A stretch of 64,000 nt of DNA from Rhodobacter sp. 24-YEA-8 (GCF_900105075.1 NZ_FNSK01000001.1:1873001-1937000); one strand, 5' to 3'. Positions 1 through 10,869 are shown, numbered from the stretch's first letter. The notes: generated from the sequence alone by a model not told the origin. Program-made: numbers and translations.

Positions 1-1452
1 GGTGACGACCAGCACCTGGGCCTCATCTGACAGCGCGCGGAGGCGCCGGCCGACCGCATCGGCGGTGGCCCCGCCGACACCGCGGTCGATTTCGTCAAAG
101 ATCAGCGTAAGGCCGCTCGCGCCGCCGGTCAGACAGACTTTCAGCGCAAGGAGAAAGCGCGACAGCTCGCCCCCGGACGCTATTTTGTTCAGCGGGCCGG
201 GCGGCGCGCCCGGGTTGGTGGCCACGGTGAAGGTGACCTGATCCTGACCGTCGGGACCGGGGTCCGAGCTGGTGATCACGCTGCGAAACACCGCGCGCTC
301 CATCTTCAGGGGCGCGAGCTCGGCGGCCATCGCGGCATCGAGCCGCTCGGCCGCCCGCTGCCGCAGGCCTGTGATCCGGACAGCCTCGGCCTGATAATCT
401 GCATCGGCTTTGGCCAGCGCAGCAGCGAGGCGGCCCAGTCCGGCCTCGCCCGCATCAAGCGCCGCGAGACGGGCGGAGAGATCGGCGGCATGGCGCGCCA
501 GATCATCCGCCGGGATACCATATTTGCGCGAAGCGGCGCGGATCGCGAAGAGCCGCTCTTCGGCAGATTCGAGCGCCGCCGGGTCGAAATCCAGCGCCTG
601 AAGCGCGGCCTCCACCCCGGATTGCGCCTCGGAAAGCTCGATCATCGCGCGGGACAATGCGGCCAGCGCCTCGTCAAGACGGCCCGCCGCCTTGTCCGCC
701 GCCGATTCCAGCCAGCGGGTGGCGTCCCGCATCCGGCCCTCCGCGCCCTCTTCCGACAAGGCCCCAAGCGCCTTGGCGACATCTTCGCGGATGCGGCCCG
801 CAGCCTGCATAAGCCGCCGTTTCGTATCCAGTGCCGCTTCTTCGCCCGGTTCGGGCGCGAGCTTTTCCAGCTCGGCCACGGCATGGCGCAGAAAATCCTC
901 TTCGGTCCTGGCCCGCTCAATCTGCACCTCAGCCGCAGCGATCGCCTCGCGCGCGCCGCGGCGCGCCGTCCAGAGACCGCGCAACGCCCCGAGATCAACG
1001 CTGCCGAAGAGATCGAGCAAAGCCCGGTGCCCGCGCGGGTTCAGAAGCCCCCGGTCGTCATGCTGGCCGTGCAGTTCAACGAGCGTTTCCGACAGGCCCC
1101 GCAACACCTCGGCCGAGACGCGGCGGTCATTGGCCCAGGCCTGGCGGCGACCATCGGCATGGGCCAGGCGACGGAGGATAAGCTCGCCCTCGGTTTCTAC
1201 ACCGGCCTCTTCGAGGATCGCATGGGCCGGATGCCCGGCGGGCAGATCGAAAATAGCCGTGACCTCGCCGCGGTCGGCGCCCTGCCGCACCAGATCGGCG
1301 CGGCCCTTCCAGCCGAGCACCATGCCAAGCGCATCAAGCAGGATCGACTTGCCCGCCCCGGTCTCGCCGGTCAGCACATTGAGCCCCGCGCCGAGATCCA
1401 GCGTGAGGCGGTCAATGATCAGAATGTCGCGAATGTCGAGCGAGATCAGCAT
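1..1452 (-). CDS. recN: DNA repair protein RecN (3' end cut by window edge)
   Basis: SMC-like ATPase that acts in recombinational repair of double-strand breaks. The reverse strand read from the ATG at 1452 is open to base 1 (484 codons, no stop), so the C-terminal part is missing; family members are about 550 residues. It starts MLISLDIRDILI, the usual RecN opening, followed by Walker A GETGAGKS at residues 29-36. The middle is Ala/Glu/Leu-rich coiled coil. Near residue 425 is the ABC signature SGGELSR, then Walker B LIFDEIDRGVGG. It lies 65 bp downstream of bamD on the same strand, the order usual in this family of bacteria (lpxC-bamD-recN). Identification is firm; only the missing C-terminus is unknown. 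Confidence 0.95.
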   Translation of the reverse strand, partial: MLISLDIRDILIIDRLTLDLGAGLNVLTGETGAGKSILLDALGMVLGWKGRADLVRQGADRGEVTAIFDLPAGHPAHAILEEAGVETEGELILRRLAHADGRRQAWANDRRVSAEVLRGLSETLVELHGQHDDRGLLNPRGHRALLDLFGSVDLGALRGLWTARRGAREAIAAAEVQIERARTEEDFLRHAVAELEKLAPEPGEEAALDTKRRLMQAAGRIREDVAKALGALSEEGAEGRMRDATRWLESAADKAAGRLDEALAALSRAMIELSEAQSGVEAALQALDFDPAALESAEERLFAIRAASRKYGIPADDLARHAADLSARLAALDAGEAGLGRLAAALAKADADYQAEAVRITGLRQRAAERLDAAMAAELAPLKMERAVFRSVITSSDPGPDGQDQVTFTVATNPGAPPGPLNKIASGGELSRFLLALKVCLTGGASGLTLIFDEIDRGVGGATADAVGRRLRALSDEAQVLVVT

Positions 1453-1517
1453 GAGAGGATCAGCATATGAGGTCTGGCATGGATCGGCGGGGACGCATCA
1501 CGCCCCCTGCCCGACCG

Positions 1518-2393
1518 TTACAGCCATTCACCACGGACCATCTGACGATAGGCTTTCGACAGCCAGCTGTCGCCCTTGACCTCGGGCGAGAGGCCTTTGC
1601 CTTTCAACAGATTATAACCGTCCTGGTAGAAGGGCGAGGACTGGTAGTTATAGCCCAGGATCGCGCCGGCGGTCTGCGCCTCGGCCTCGAAGCCAAGCGC
1701 CAGATAGCATTCGATCAGACGATAGAGCGCCTCGGCGGTATGGGTCGTGGTCTGGTAATCCTGCACAACGGTGCGGAACCGGTTCAGCGCGGCGGTATAA
1801 TGGCGGCGCTTGAGATAATAGCGCCCGATCTCCATTTCCTTCGCCGCAAGATGGTCGAAGGCGAGATCGAATTTCATGATCGCCGAAGTGCTGTATTCGC
1901 TGTCCGGATAGCGTTCGATCACATCGCGCAGGGAGACCAGCGCCTGATAGGTCAGCCCCTGGTCGCGGCCGACATCCTCGATCTGGTCATAATAGCTGAG
2001 CGCCATCAGATAGGCCGCATAGGGCGCGTCTTCGTCATCGGGATAGAAATCAAGGAAGCGCTGCGCGGCGGCGCGGGCCTCTTCGTATTTTTTCGTCTTG
2101 TGATTGACGAAAGCCTGCATGATCAGCGCGCGGCGGGCGAATTCCGAATAGGGATATAGCCGTTCGACTTCCTGGAAATACATCAGGGAATCACCGGCGC
2201 GGCGGGCCGTTTCCAGCTCCAGCTCGCCCTTGCGGTAGATTTCCTCGGCATTGAGGGCCTCAAGCGACTCAGTCTTTGAGGTTTTGCCGCCACCGCAGGC
2301 CGAAAGCGACACCGTGAGCAGCAAAGCTGCCCCGATCTTCAGCGCCGGAATGCCTGATCCCGGTCCCTTGCCTGCCATCTTCCGCTTATCCAA
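1518..2393 (-). CDS. bamD: Outer membrane assembly lipoprotein BamD
   Basis: Lipoprotein subunit of the BAM complex that inserts beta-barrel proteins into the outer membrane. 291 residues. A signal peptide ends in the lipobox LSAC, with the lipidated Cys at residue 33, then a TPR-type helical repeat region with the typical BamD stretch around YFQEVERLYPYSEFA. The length fits the family. An internal Met at residue 6 (MAGKGPG, base 2378) could be the true start and would give a shorter signal peptide. It sits between lpxC and recN, all on the minus strand, and could be co-transcribed with recN. Confidence 0.93.
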   Translation of the reverse strand: MDKRKMAGKGPGSGIPALKIGAALLLTVSLSACGGGKTSKTESLEALNAEEIYRKGELELETARRAGDSLMYFQEVERLYPYSEFARRALIMQAFVNHKTKKYEEARAAAQRFLDFYPDDEDAPYAAYLMALSYYDQIEDVGRDQGLTYQALVSLRDVIERYPDSEYSTSAIMKFDLAFDHLAAKEMEIGRYYLKRRHYTAALNRFRTVVQDYQTTTHTAEALYRLIECYLALGFEAEAQTAGAILGYNYQSSPFYQDGYNLLKGKGLSPEVKGDSWLSKAYRQMVRGEWL

Positions 2394-2623
2394 ACCTGAC
2401 TTCCTTGCCCGGATCCGCCACGTCGCGACCGGGATACTCCCCTGCCCCAGACCGATGGACCCGGTTTACCCGGGGCTCATCCTGGCGATTTGCCTGTGTC
2501 CTAGCACAGAAAAATCGGTTGCGCAAAATGCCTTTCTTATCCGCCATAAAGCCGCCTGCCTGTGGGGTGAGGGCCGCCGAACTGCCACTTTGCAAGGCCG
2601 GCCCGCCCCTCTGCGGCGCGCAA

Positions 2624-3568
2624 TCAGGCGGCGCGGCGGCGCGAGGACGGCAGATCGCCGCGATGAACGCCGATTCCAGGCAGTTTCCCGCCGATACCGC
2701 TGCTGCATTCCTCGATCCGGAAATTGGTCGGGTCGGCGAACAGCGCGCGCAAGAGGCGATTGGTCAGCGCGTGACCGGCACGAATGCCGGTGTAACGCCC
2801 GAGAATCGGCCCGCCGGCAAGCGAGAGATCGCCTACGGCATCAAGCATCTTATGGCGCACCGGCTCGTCTTCATGACGCAGACCGCCGGGCGAAACCACA
2901 CGGTCACCGTCAAACACAACGGCATTGTCCAGCGTGCCGCCAAGCGCCAGCCCGCGTTCGCGCATCGCATCGACATCGGCCTGACGGCAGAAGGTGCGGC
3001 TGTCGGACAGTTCGCGCACGAAAGCGCCGTTCGACATGCGCAGATGGCGTTCCTGGGTGCCGATGGCTGCCTCGGCAAATTCGATGCGGAAGTCGATTTC
3101 CAGCATATCGGCGGGCTCGAGACGGGCAATCGCCTCGCCTTCGCGCACCTCGACCGGTTTCAGCACGCGGATGGCACGGATTTCCGAGGCCTGTTCACGA
3201 ATGCCGGCGGCCAGAAAGCCCTGCACAAAGGGCTCGGCCGAGCCGTCAAGGATCGGCACTTCACCGCAATCGATCTCGATCAGCGCGTTATGGATCGCGC
3301 AGCCGGCAAGGGCCGCGGTCAGGTGTTCAACGGTCGAGACCGAGACACCATCGGCATTCTCGACGACGGTGCAAAGCCGCGACGGCGTCACCGCCGACCA
3401 GATTGCCGGGATATCAGCGCGCTGCCCGCTGGTTCCGGCCAGAATATCGGTGCGGCGGAACCAGATGCCATGATCGGCCGGAGCCGGGCGCACCGTCATG
3501 CGCGCAGACTGCCCGGTGTGGAGACCCACCCCGCTGAAGCTGACTGCCGTGTTCAGTGTGTTTTGCAC
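2624..3568 (-). CDS. lpxC: UDP-3-O-acyl-N-acetylglucosamine deacetylase LpxC
   Basis: Zinc-dependent deacetylase, the committed step of lipid A synthesis in the cytoplasm. 314 residues, close to the family norm. It opens MQNTLNTAVSFSGVGLHTG, the standard LpxC N-terminus. Zinc and catalytic motifs are visible: STVEHLTAAL (first zinc His), HKMLDAVGDL (His and Asp zinc ligands) and GHALTNRLL (catalytic His). It follows ftsZ on the same strand, as in many proteobacteria, but a rho-independent terminator lies between them, so it probably has its own promoter in the 3569-3764 interval. Confidence 0.96.
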   Translation of the reverse strand: MQNTLNTAVSFSGVGLHTGQSARMTVRPAPADHGIWFRRTDILAGTSGQRADIPAIWSAVTPSRLCTVVENADGVSVSTVEHLTAALAGCAIHNALIEIDCGEVPILDGSAEPFVQGFLAAGIREQASEIRAIRVLKPVEVREGEAIARLEPADMLEIDFRIEFAEAAIGTQERHLRMSNGAFVRELSDSRTFCRQADVDAMRERGLALGGTLDNAVVFDGDRVVSPGGLRHEDEPVRHKMLDAVGDLSLAGGPILGRYTGIRAGHALTNRLLRALFADPTNFRIEECSSGIGGKLPGIGVHRGDLPSSRRRAA

Positions 3569-3764
3569 CCTGGTGCCTCTTTCTCTCGCCGTCTGGTCCT
3601 GCCTCAGGACAATCGGAACGGCTCCGCATCATTTCCGGCCCTTGGGGAGTAAGCCCCACGCCTTCGTTAAGATTAGTTAGTAAATGGTGAGGGGGATCAC
3701 AATTCACCTTTTGCAACGGTTTGTGACACAGTTTGCGACTGCAGCAAGATGATGATTCCAAAAG

Positions 3765-3793
3765 AAAAAGGGCCGGTTTCCCGGCCCTTTTTG
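3765..3793 (-). terminator. Rho-independent terminator of ftsZ
   Basis: Perfect stem GGGCCGG/CCGGCCC (3771-3777 with 3781-3787) with a TTT loop, flanked by A5 and T5. Read on the minus strand it is followed by TTTTTCTTTT. It starts 22 bases after the ftsZ stop codon and separates ftsZ from lpxC. The flanking T tracts would let it work in either direction. Confidence 0.88.
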
Positions 3794-3814
3794 TAACATA
3801 GGATTCTGCTCGTT

Positions 3815-5611
3815 TCAGTTGGCCTGTCTTCTGAGGAATGCAGGAATCTCGATCTTGTCCTGATCGTTGCCGGCCTCGCCTTCGTCATCATAGGCGGTAA
3901 CCGGAGGTTGCTGGCGATGCGACTGGGCCGGGCTGCGCTCGGCCTGGGTGCCACTTTCGAGATGGCCGGCCATACGGTTGATCAGCGAGCCGATGCCAAA
4001 GCGCGGGCGTGCAGCCTGCGCTGGTTCCTGGGCAATCGGCTGCTGCTGCGGCTGCGGCTGACGCGGGTTTTTCTGTACCGCATTTGCCAGACGGGCCAGC
4101 GCAGCCGGGGTCGGCGTGCCGGGCACATGCGGGCGCGGTGCGACGAAGGAGCCTGCTTCGGCTTCGATCGAAGAAGGCGTCGGACGGGCCGAGGTCATGC
4201 CGGCCTGGCCAGCGGCAGGACGCGGGCGATAGACCGGCGGCGGCACGTCATTCACGTGGCCGTGGTGATCTTCGTTCTCATAGCGCGGCTGGAAATCATG
4301 GCCATGGTTTTCACCGGCCCCGAAAAGATCTTCGGTCTGCGCTGCGCGCGGTGCAGGCGCAGGCTGGGCAGGCGCATAGGCCGGAGCGGGCGCGTAAGCC
4401 TGGGGCGGTGCCGGAGCATAGGCTGCAGGCTGCGGAGCCGGCTGGGGCGCAACGGGCTGCGGGGCGGCCGGGGCATGCATCGGTTGCTGCGCGGCAGGCT
4501 GCCAGTTTTGCTGCGGCGCGGCGGCGGCCGGCACGAAAGCCACTTCCGGCACATCGTTGTGTCCGGCGCCATGGCCCGGCTGCAACTGCAGCGGCTGCGC
4601 CATCGGGCGGCGCGCCAGGGGTTGTTCGGGCTTCAGCTGCTGGCCCGCATCGATGCCGGTGGCCACGACGGAGACGCGGATGCGCCCTTCCATCGTATTG
4701 TCCAGCGTCGAGCCGACGATGATATTGGCTTCCGGATCGACTTTCTCGCGGATGATATTCGCGGCTTCGTCCAGTTCGAACAGGGTCAGATCATGGCCGC
4801 CGGTGATCGAGATCAGCACGCCTTTAGCGCCATTGAGGCTGATTTCATCAAGCAGCGGGTTGGCAATCGCCTTTTCGGCGGCCTGAACGGCGCGATCATC
4901 GCCATCGGCCTCGCCGGTGCCCATCATCGCCTTGCCCATCTCATCCATCACCGAACGGACATCGGCGAAGTCGAGATTGATGATGCCCGGACGAACCATC
5001 AGATCCGTCACACCTTTGACGCCCTGATACAGAACGTCATCGGCCATCGCGAAGGCTTCGGTAAAGGTGGTGCGGTCATTCGCCAGACGGAACAGGTTCT
5101 GGTTCGGAATGATGATCAGCGTATCGACGACCTTTTGCAGCGCCTCGATACCTTCTTCGGCCTGGCGCATGCGCTTGCCGCCTTCAAACGAGAAGGGCTT
5201 GGTCACGACGCCGACGGTCAGCACGCCCAGCTCACGCGCGGCCTGCGCGATGATCGGGGCCGCACCGGTGCCGGTACCGCCGCCCATGCCGGCGGTGATA
5301 AAGCACATATGCGCGCCGGCCAGATGGTCGACGATCTCTTCGATGGTTTCTTCGGCAGCGGCGGCACCAACCGACGGACGCGCCCCTGCGCCAAGCCCCT
5401 CGGTCACTTTCAGACCCATCTGGATCCGGGCATGGGCCATGGACTGCTGCAGCGCCTGGGCATCGGTATTCGCCACGACGAACTCGACGCCTTCAAGCTG
5501 CTTGTCGATCATATTATTGACCGCATTGCCGCCTGCCCCGCCCACACCAAACACGGTAATGCGCGGCTTCAGCTCTTCCCGCTGGTTCGCCATCGTCAGA
5601 TTGAGTGCCAT
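3815..5611 (-). CDS. ftsZ: Cell division protein FtsZ
   Basis: Tubulin-like GTPase that forms the division ring. 598 residues, much longer than the roughly 380 of enterobacterial FtsZ, because of a long disordered linker. The GTP-binding signature [10 protein letters not shown] is at residues 110-119; [11 protein letters not shown] is near residue 21 and the T7 loop reads [11 protein letters not shown]. The globular part ends near residue 320. A Pro/Gln/Ala-rich linker follows, and the protein closes with the conserved C-terminal peptide [13 protein letters not shown], which binds FtsA and other partners. A long linker is common in alphaproteobacteria. It is separated from ftsA by about 260 bp, so it may have its own promoter, and it has a strong terminator. 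Confidence 0.98.
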   Translation of the reverse strand: MALNLTMANQREELKPRITVFGVGGAGGNAVNNMIDKQLEGVEFVVANTDAQALQQSMAHARIQMGLKVTEGLGAGARPSVGAAAAEETIEEIVDHLAGAHMCFITAGMGGGTGTGAAPIIAQAARELGVLTVGVVTKPFSFEGGKRMRQAEEGIEALQKVVDTLIIIPNQNLFRLANDRTTFTEAFAMADDVLYQGVKGVTDLMVRPGIINLDFADVRSVMDEMGKAMMGTGEADGDDRAVQAAEKAIANPLLDEISLNGAKGVLISITGGHDLTLFELDEAANIIREKVDPEANIIVGSTLDNTMEGRIRVSVVATGIDAGQQLKPEQPLARRPMAQPLQLQPGHGAGHNDVPEVAFVPAAAAPQQNWQPAAQQPMHAPAAPQPVAPQPAPQPAAYAPAPPQAYAPAPAYAPAQPAPAPRAAQTEDLFGAGENHGHDFQPRYENEDHHGHVNDVPPPVYRPRPAAGQAGMTSARPTPSSIEAEAGSFVAPRPHVPGTPTPAALARLANAVQKNPRQPQPQQQPIAQEPAQAARPRFGIGSLINRMAGHLESGTQAERSPAQSHRQQPPVTAYDDEGEAGNDQDKIEIPAFLRRQAN

Positions 5612-5871
5612 GGTTCCGCCTGTCCGTTTTTTCCCAGGTCAACATCAAGGTTATCGCCCGTAAACCTTAATGAGCCGTTTTTGTGATCGTTACGCGCGAG
5701 GTATTCTTTTTCAGCTCTGGCCACCCGTCCCGGGGCGCGCCACACCGATTTGGCTCCGAGTCTATCGACATCGGTCAGGGAGGTCACGGAAAAAATAACT
5801 CAGTCCCACAAAATATGGGGTCTTCGCCGCCCCTATCGGCGGGATTTCGCGAGTGACGCTGTATCCTGGGG

Positions 5872-7206
5872 TTACCAGTTGTCCTTGAACCATCTGAATG
5901 CCCTGCGCAACGACCTGGCCGGATAGCGTTCGGCGGGAACTTCAAAGTCCCACCACTCATCTTGCGGATGCGCCGCAAAGAGACAAAGCCCGACAGCCGA
6001 GGCAAAGGCCGGCCCGGTCGCAGCCTGCGGCAGGCCCTGGACCCGCAGCGGGCGGCCCAGACGGACGCGCTGCCCGAGGATCCGGTTGGCCAGCATATCA
6101 AGCCCCGGGATCTGGCTGCCGCCGCCCGTCAGCACGATCTGCTGCGAGGGCAGATGGTCGAAGCCAGCCGCATCCAGCACGGTGCGCGCCTCTTCGAGGA
6201 TTTCTTCAACACGGGGGCGCATGATGCCGATCAGCTCGGTGCGGGAAATGCGGCGACGGTCTTTCTCCCAGTCGCCGCTTTCGCCGCCAAGCTCAATCAT
6301 CTCGCGGTCATCCATGCCGGTGGCAAAGAGACCACCATGGCGGGTCTTGATTTTTTCGGCATCGGCTGCGGGGATATAAAGCCCTTTGGAAATATCCGCC
6401 GTCACGTGATCGCCGCCCATCCGCACGCTGTCGGCATAGATCATGTGCTTCTTCATAAAGATCGAGACGCCGGTCGCACCGCCGCCCAGATCGATACAGG
6501 CCGCGCCCAGTTCCTGCTCGTCTTCCACAAGGCTGGAAATCGCCGAAACATAGGCCGAAGACGCAATCCCCGCCAGTTCCAGATCACAGCGCTGGATGCA
6601 GTAAAGCAGGTTCTGGATCGCGGAATCTTCCACCGACAGAAGGTGCATGTCACAGGCCAGCCGGTTGCCGATCTGGCCGCGCGGATCGGCAAGACCCGAG
6701 CGGTGATCCAGTGCGAAATTCACCGGCTGCGCATGCAGCACCTCACGCCCTGGCCCGATATCGGGCACATCGCAAGAGGCAAGCACGCGGGCGATGTCAT
6801 GTTCGGTGACGACATTGTCTTCAAGATCGATCTCGCCCGCCAGCCCGTAAGAGCGCGGCTCGGCGCCCGAGAAACAGGCGATCACGTGATCGACACGGAC
6901 ATTCGCCATTTTCTGCGCCGCCTGGACGGCGGTGCGGATGGCGCGTTCGGTCTCGTTCATGACCGAGATTTCGCCGAACCGGACGCCGCGCGAGCGGGTG
7001 GTTGCAGCCCCGATAATGCGGAATTTCGACTGACCGGCCATAGGGCCAACGCCCTCGACTTCGCGCAGGCGGGCTTCGCCGTCGAATTTCAGGATAAGGC
7101 AGGCAATTTTCGAGGTGCCCACATCAAGAATAGCAATCACGCCCCGCTGCATGGCAGCCCGGCGCATGTTCCGCATGACGCGTTGGGTCTGGTAGAGGTC
7201 GGTCAC
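5872..7206 (-). CDS. ftsA: Cell division protein FtsA
   Basis: Actin-fold ATPase that tethers FtsZ to the membrane. 444 residues. The N-terminal phosphate loop region reads AILDVGTSKIACLI, later phosphate loops CIDLGGGATGVSIF and VLTGGGSQIPG are visible, and the C-terminus RRAFRWFKDNW is the amphipathic membrane-targeting helix. The start ATG overlaps the ftsQ stop by 4 bases, so the two are translationally coupled. Confidence 0.97.
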   Translation of the reverse strand: MTDLYQTQRVMRNMRRAAMQRGVIAILDVGTSKIACLILKFDGEARLREVEGVGPMAGQSKFRIIGAATTRSRGVRFGEISVMNETERAIRTAVQAAQKMANVRVDHVIACFSGAEPRSYGLAGEIDLEDNVVTEHDIARVLASCDVPDIGPGREVLHAQPVNFALDHRSGLADPRGQIGNRLACDMHLLSVEDSAIQNLLYCIQRCDLELAGIASSAYVSAISSLVEDEQELGAACIDLGGGATGVSIFMKKHMIYADSVRMGGDHVTADISKGLYIPAADAEKIKTRHGGLFATGMDDREMIELGGESGDWEKDRRRISRTELIGIMRPRVEEILEEARTVLDAAGFDHLPSQQIVLTGGGSQIPGLDMLANRILGQRVRLGRPLRVQGLPQAATGPAFASAVGLCLFAAHPQDEWWDFEVPAERYPARSLRRAFRWFKDNW

Positions 7207-8168
7207 AATTCGGTCTCCACGGTTTCGGGCAGGGGCTGAAGGCCTTTGGCACGACGAATTTCGTTCATCGCATAGGTGGTCAGGCGCAGGGTCGGACGGT
7301 TCGGCAGTCGCAGATCGACCGCAGCCAGATCGCGGGCCAGCATGTCCTGGGCCTGATCCAGCGCCAGCAGACGTTCCAGCGCGCGCACCGGACGGTCTTC
7401 GGGCAAAAGAATGCGCTGGCCGCGATCCAGCACGATGTCCCAGCGGCGCTCGCCCATGCGGACAAGGCCCCGGATCCGGGGCGCAATCGGCCCGGCGGCG
7501 GCAAGGATCTCAAGCGCTTCAGGTGCGGCGGCATCCGCCCCCTCGCCTGCGATCAGCGGCAGGTCGTCGCGATCGGCCCGTTCAAAAAGGCCTGCGACGC
7601 GGTGACCGGTCTCGTCGACCAGCGAGAGCCCCGAGGCCTGGCGCCAGACCAGGACGGGCTGGCGTTCGGTGATCAGGACCGAAAGCACGCCCCCCGACCG
7701 CACCCGCAACTCCGCGCCCTTGACGGCGTCAAGTTCCACGACCCGCGCGCGGGCGGCTTCAAGATCAAGGTCAAACGAGCTTTGCGGCAGGTTCAGATCC
7801 AGCCGCGAGCGCACGGCATCCGCCAGTTCGACCGAGGAGCCCTCGATCGAGACCAGCGTCACCATGAATTCCGGGCGGCTCTGGAACTTCTCGCGCAGGT
7901 CGGTGAAGACCTGGACCACGCCATTGCGGCGCTCTTCGCTCGACATATAGACGCCGGCCATCGCCGCGACTGCAAGCACCGGCAACCCGACCCGCAGGAA
8001 AGCGCGCAGGTAAGGCGTCAGCATCACCCGCTGCATCCGGTACGCCCAGAGCGAGGGCGACGGATCATGCACGACTTTCTGACGGGTCAGCGGCGGCTCG
8101 GCCCGGCCAAAGGCGGGCTGGCGCCCATGGCGCGCCGGGCGGATGCGAAAGGGGATCAGCGATCGCAT
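7203..8168 (-). CDS. ftsQ: Cell division protein FtsQ
   Basis: Bitopic membrane protein of the divisome (FtsQLB). 321 residues: a cytoplasmic N-terminus of about 55 residues, one membrane segment ([19 protein letters not shown]), then a POTRA domain ([18 protein letters not shown]) and the beta domain. The start at 8168 overlaps the end of ddl by 13 bases and the stop overlaps ftsA by 4. A downstream Met ([14 protein letters not shown]) is a possible alternative start just before the membrane segment. Confidence 0.94.
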   Translation of the reverse strand: MRSLIPFRIRPARHGRQPAFGRAEPPLTRQKVVHDPSPSLWAYRMQRVMLTPYLRAFLRVGLPVLAVAAMAGVYMSSEERRNGVVQVFTDLREKFQSRPEFMVTLVSIEGSSVELADAVRSRLDLNLPQSSFDLDLEAARARVVELDAVKGAELRVRSGGVLSVLITERQPVLVWRQASGLSLVDETGHRVAGLFERADRDDLPLIAGEGADAAAPEALEILAAAGPIAPRIRGLVRMGERRWDIVLDRGQRILLPEDRPVRALERLLALDQAQDMLARDLAAVDLRLPNRPTLRLTTYAMNEIRRAKGLQPLPETVETEL

Positions 8169-9073
8169 GACGCATCCTCGACCAGCCAGGAACAGAGCTC
8201 GGGGAAGGAAATGCCCTGATATGCCGCCTGTTCGGGCGCGAGCGAGGTCGGCGTCATGCCAGGCTGGGTATTGACCTCCAGCAGGATCAGCCCCGCAAGG
8301 CCGCGGCTTTCATCCCAGCGGTAATCGGCGCGCGACAGGCCACGGCAACCAAGCGCCTTATGCGCCTTTACTGCGATGTCGAGACAGGCGTCAGAGATCT
8401 CCTGCGGCAGATCCGCCGGGATCACATGGCGCGATCCACCCGCCTTGTATTTCGCATCGTAATCATACCAGCCATCGGTGACAATATCGGTCACACCAAG
8501 CGCGCGGTCCCCCATCACGGCAACCGTCATCTCACGACCCGGCACATAGGTCTCGACCATCACCATCTCGGGCATGGTCTCTGCGAGACGCGGCGCATTC
8601 GAGCCGGGATGCACCAGATAGACCCCGACCGAGGAACCCTCGTTATTCGGCTTCACAACATAGGGCGGCGGCAGCACATGGCCGGCCTCAACGTCGTTGC
8701 GGGACGCGATCACGCTTTCGACCACTGGCAGGCCGGCGGCGCGGAACACTTCTTTCGAGCGGGTCTTATCCATCGCCAGCGACGAGGCCAGCAGGCCGGA
8801 ATGGGTATAGGGGATGCGCAGCCATTCAAGAATGCCCTGGACGCAGCCATCTTCGCCCCAGCGGCCATGCAAGGCGTTGAACACGGCATCCGGGCGCAGC
8901 TCGGTCAGACGCGCGGCCAGATCGCGGCCCGCATCGACCTCGATCACCTCATAACCCGCCTCACGCAGCGCCGTCGCACATTCCGCACCCGAGGAGAGGG
9001 AAACCTCTCTCTCGGCAGACATGCCACCTTTCAGAACCGCCACGCGGGGAAATCTGCCCGATCCCGCCGCCAT
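8156..9073 (-). CDS. ddlB: D-alanine--D-alanine ligase
   Basis: ATP-grasp ligase that makes D-Ala-D-Ala for the peptidoglycan stem peptide. 305 residues, normal for DdlB. Visible motifs: [19 protein letters not shown] (N-terminal substrate region), [11 protein letters not shown] (loop over ATP/D-Ala) and EVNTQPGMT (metal-binding Glu/Asn). It sits between murB and ftsQ as in many dcw clusters and overlaps ftsQ. Confidence 0.96.
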   Translation of the reverse strand: MAAGSGRFPRVAVLKGGMSAEREVSLSSGAECATALREAGYEVIEVDAGRDLAARLTELRPDAVFNALHGRWGEDGCVQGILEWLRIPYTHSGLLASSLAMDKTRSKEVFRAAGLPVVESVIASRNDVEAGHVLPPPYVVKPNNEGSSVGVYLVHPGSNAPRLAETMPEMVMVETYVPGREMTVAVMGDRALGVTDIVTDGWYDYDAKYKAGGSRHVIPADLPQEISDACLDIAVKAHKALGCRGLSRADYRWDESRGLAGLILLEVNTQPGMTPTSLAPEQAAYQGISFPELCSWLVEDASCDR

Positions 9074-9176
9074 TTACTGCCTCTCAGGGCCTTACTGACC
9101 CCGTTCTTGTTATTCCCGGCTTTATCGCCGCTTTATAACCCGGATCACACGCCTGGATCCAGGGCCTTGACTCTTG

Positions 9177-10109
9177 TCAGCGACCTGGATCACCAACCCG
9201 CATGATTTCCCATTCTAGCGTGATCCCGCTGGATTGGAACACCTTTTTTCGCACCTCTTCCCCAAGTGATTCGAGATCCGTGGCTGTAGCGCCACCGGTA
9301 TTGATCATGAAATTAGCGTGCATCGGCGACATCTGCGCTGCGCCGACCGATGCGCCGCGCATTCCGGCGTCATCAATCAGCTTCCAGGCTTTCAGTTCAT
9401 GGCTGTCATCCGCCCGCCCGGTCGAGGAAAACCCGGCCGGGTTGCGGAAGGTCGAGCCTGCCGTGCGCTCTTTCGTGGGCTGCGAAGCGTCGCGTTTCGC
9501 GAGTTGCTCTGCCATGCGCGCGACCAGCGCCCCGGGGTCGCCTTCGGGTGCGCGGAAGGTGGCCGAGATCAGCACGGCACCCTCTGGCAGGTCCGACTGC
9601 CGGTAGCGCAGATTCAGCTCCGCCGCCGGCAGAACCTTTGTCTCACCCTGGCGGGTGATGATCTTCACCTCCTCCAGATGATCGGCGACATACAGCCCGT
9701 AACAGCCCGCATTCATCCGCACCGCACCACCGATACTGCCGGGAATGGTGCGCAGGAAGGTCAGATCCCGCCCCGCCTCGGCGGCCTTTTTCGCGACATG
9801 TGCATCCAGCGCGGCTGCACCGGCAATCACCCGGTCGCCGTCGATTTCAATCCCGTTGAACCCCCGCCCGAGCCGGATCACCACAGCGCGAAGCCCGCCA
9901 TCGCGTATGATCAGGTTTGAGCCGACCCCCATCGGGAAGACCGCGATCCCGGGCGGAAGAGCGGCCAGAAAACCGGCCAGGTCCGCCTCATCCGCGGGCT
10001 GGAAGAACCAGTCCGCCGGGCCTCCGACCCGAAGCCAGGTCAGGTCGGCAAGCGGGCGATCAGCGGTCAGCGGGCCGCGCGGAGTGGGGAGAGCCAGAGC
10101 ATATGTCAT
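9177..10109 (-). CDS. murB: UDP-N-acetylenolpyruvoylglucosamine reductase MurB
   Basis: FAD- and NADPH-dependent reductase giving UDP-N-acetylmuramate. 310 residues, type II (short) MurB. Motifs: [14 protein letters not shown] and [14 protein letters not shown] (FAD binding), [17 protein letters not shown], and [10 protein letters not shown] carrying the catalytic Ser. It lies about 100 bp upstream of ddl on the same strand, with a small membrane ORF just upstream. Confidence 0.96.
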   Translation of the reverse strand: MTYALALPTPRGPLTADRPLADLTWLRVGGPADWFFQPADEADLAGFLAALPPGIAVFPMGVGSNLIIRDGGLRAVVIRLGRGFNGIEIDGDRVIAGAAALDAHVAKKAAEAGRDLTFLRTIPGSIGGAVRMNAGCYGLYVADHLEEVKIITRQGETKVLPAAELNLRYRQSDLPEGAVLISATFRAPEGDPGALVARMAEQLAKRDASQPTKERTAGSTFRNPAGFSSTGRADDSHELKAWKLIDDAGMRGASVGAAQMSPMHANFMINTGGATATDLESLGEEVRKKVFQSSGITLEWEIMRVGDPGR

Positions 10110-10177
10110 GGGCCCCAGCTATCCGCGAAGCCCGGCTTTGTGCAAGGGGGTGCCCATGGGTCAGCGCCGCCTGCGGA

Positions 10178-10555
10178 TCAGCCCTGGCGGCGTTTTGCCC
10201 GGATATGCAGGAATTTCAGCGCCAGCACTGTGACCACGACCAGTCCAAGCGCCAACAGGGGCAGCCATGGCAGGATCTGGAGAAGCAGGCCCTCGCCGGC
10301 GCCTTCGCGACCCCCGCCCCCGGCGCCTCCGCCGTTCATGAGCCACACGAGGGGTGCCAGCAGCACAAGTATCCAGATCGCGAAGAAGTCGAAGACATTG
10401 CGCGCCTCGAGCGCCGCAATCGCCGGGGGCAGCCCCACAAGGCACAGGATCAGGATCAGCCGCAGCGCCATGCCGGAGGCCTCCCCTCTGACAAAGGGGA
10501 TCACCACCAGCAACAGCATCGCGACTGAAACCGGGATAACATAGGAGAGCGGCAT
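10178..10555 (-). CDS. Hypothetical membrane protein between murC and murB
   Basis: 125 residues from the ATG at 10555 (MPLSYVIPVSVAML). Not recognised as a named family. About four hydrophobic segments are visible (near residues 5-20, 30-47, 53-70 and 93-112), with a Gly-rich loop (GGGAGGGG) before the last and a basic end HIRAKRRQG. It is in the same direction as murB and the DUF2484-like gene upstream, so it is probably part of the dcw transcript. A longer reading from 10729 is possible, but the first 58 residues look non-coding. Confidence 0.65.
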   Translation of the reverse strand: MPLSYVIPVSVAMLLLVVIPFVRGEASGMALRLILILCLVGLPPAIAALEARNVFDFFAIWILVLLAPLVWLMNGGGAGGGGREGAGEGLLLQILPWLPLLALGLVVVTVLALKFLHIRAKRRQG

Positions 10556-10623
10556 GACAGACCCCCGATCGGACACAGGCCGCAATATTGCCCGGAGCTT
10601 TGTCCGGAATATGGCTTTCCGGC

Positions 10624-10869
10624 TCAGCCCGTTCTGCGCATCGAACGCCAGAACCAGATCAGCGGCCAGCGCATCACACTCGCGCCCCCGATCAGGAAGA
10701 CAAGGCCCCAGACCGGGCCGTTGCTCCATGTCACCCAGCCCAGCAGCGGAATGCCGATCACCACCAGCATCATCGCGGCCCGGATATGTTTGTCGCGTGT
10801 GGGAAACATCGCGATCACATTGGCCAGAACCAGCCAGAGACAGGCCAGGATCAGAGAAAGGTCAATCAT
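10624..10869 (-). CDS. DUF2484-like small membrane protein
   Basis: 81 residues from the ATG at 10869 (MIDLSLILACLWLVLANVIA). Three hydrophobic segments are visible and it ends WFWRSMRRTG. Its size, sequence style and place between murC and murB match the DUF2484 proteins found in Rhodobacterales dcw clusters. The function is unknown; location suggests a link with envelope growth. The family call rests on recall, not a search. Confidence 0.7.
   Translation of the reverse strand: MIDLSLILACLWLVLANVIAMFPTRDKHIRAAMMLVVIGIPLLGWVTWSNGPVWGLVFLIGGASVMRWPLIWFWRSMRRTG

Noticed and set aside
490..1470. 326-codon plus-strand frame at the left edge
   Set aside because: The minus strand reads as RecN with Walker A, signature and Walker B motifs, so the plus frame is a shadow.
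3908..5686. 592-codon open frame on the plus strand
   Set aside because: Antisense shadow of ftsZ; Arg/His-rich with no recognisable domain.
5612..5871. Promoter for ftsZ in the ftsA-ftsZ gap
   Set aside because: A promoter is likely from the 260-bp gap, but no -35/-10 pair with fair spacing was found on the minus strand, so none is listed.
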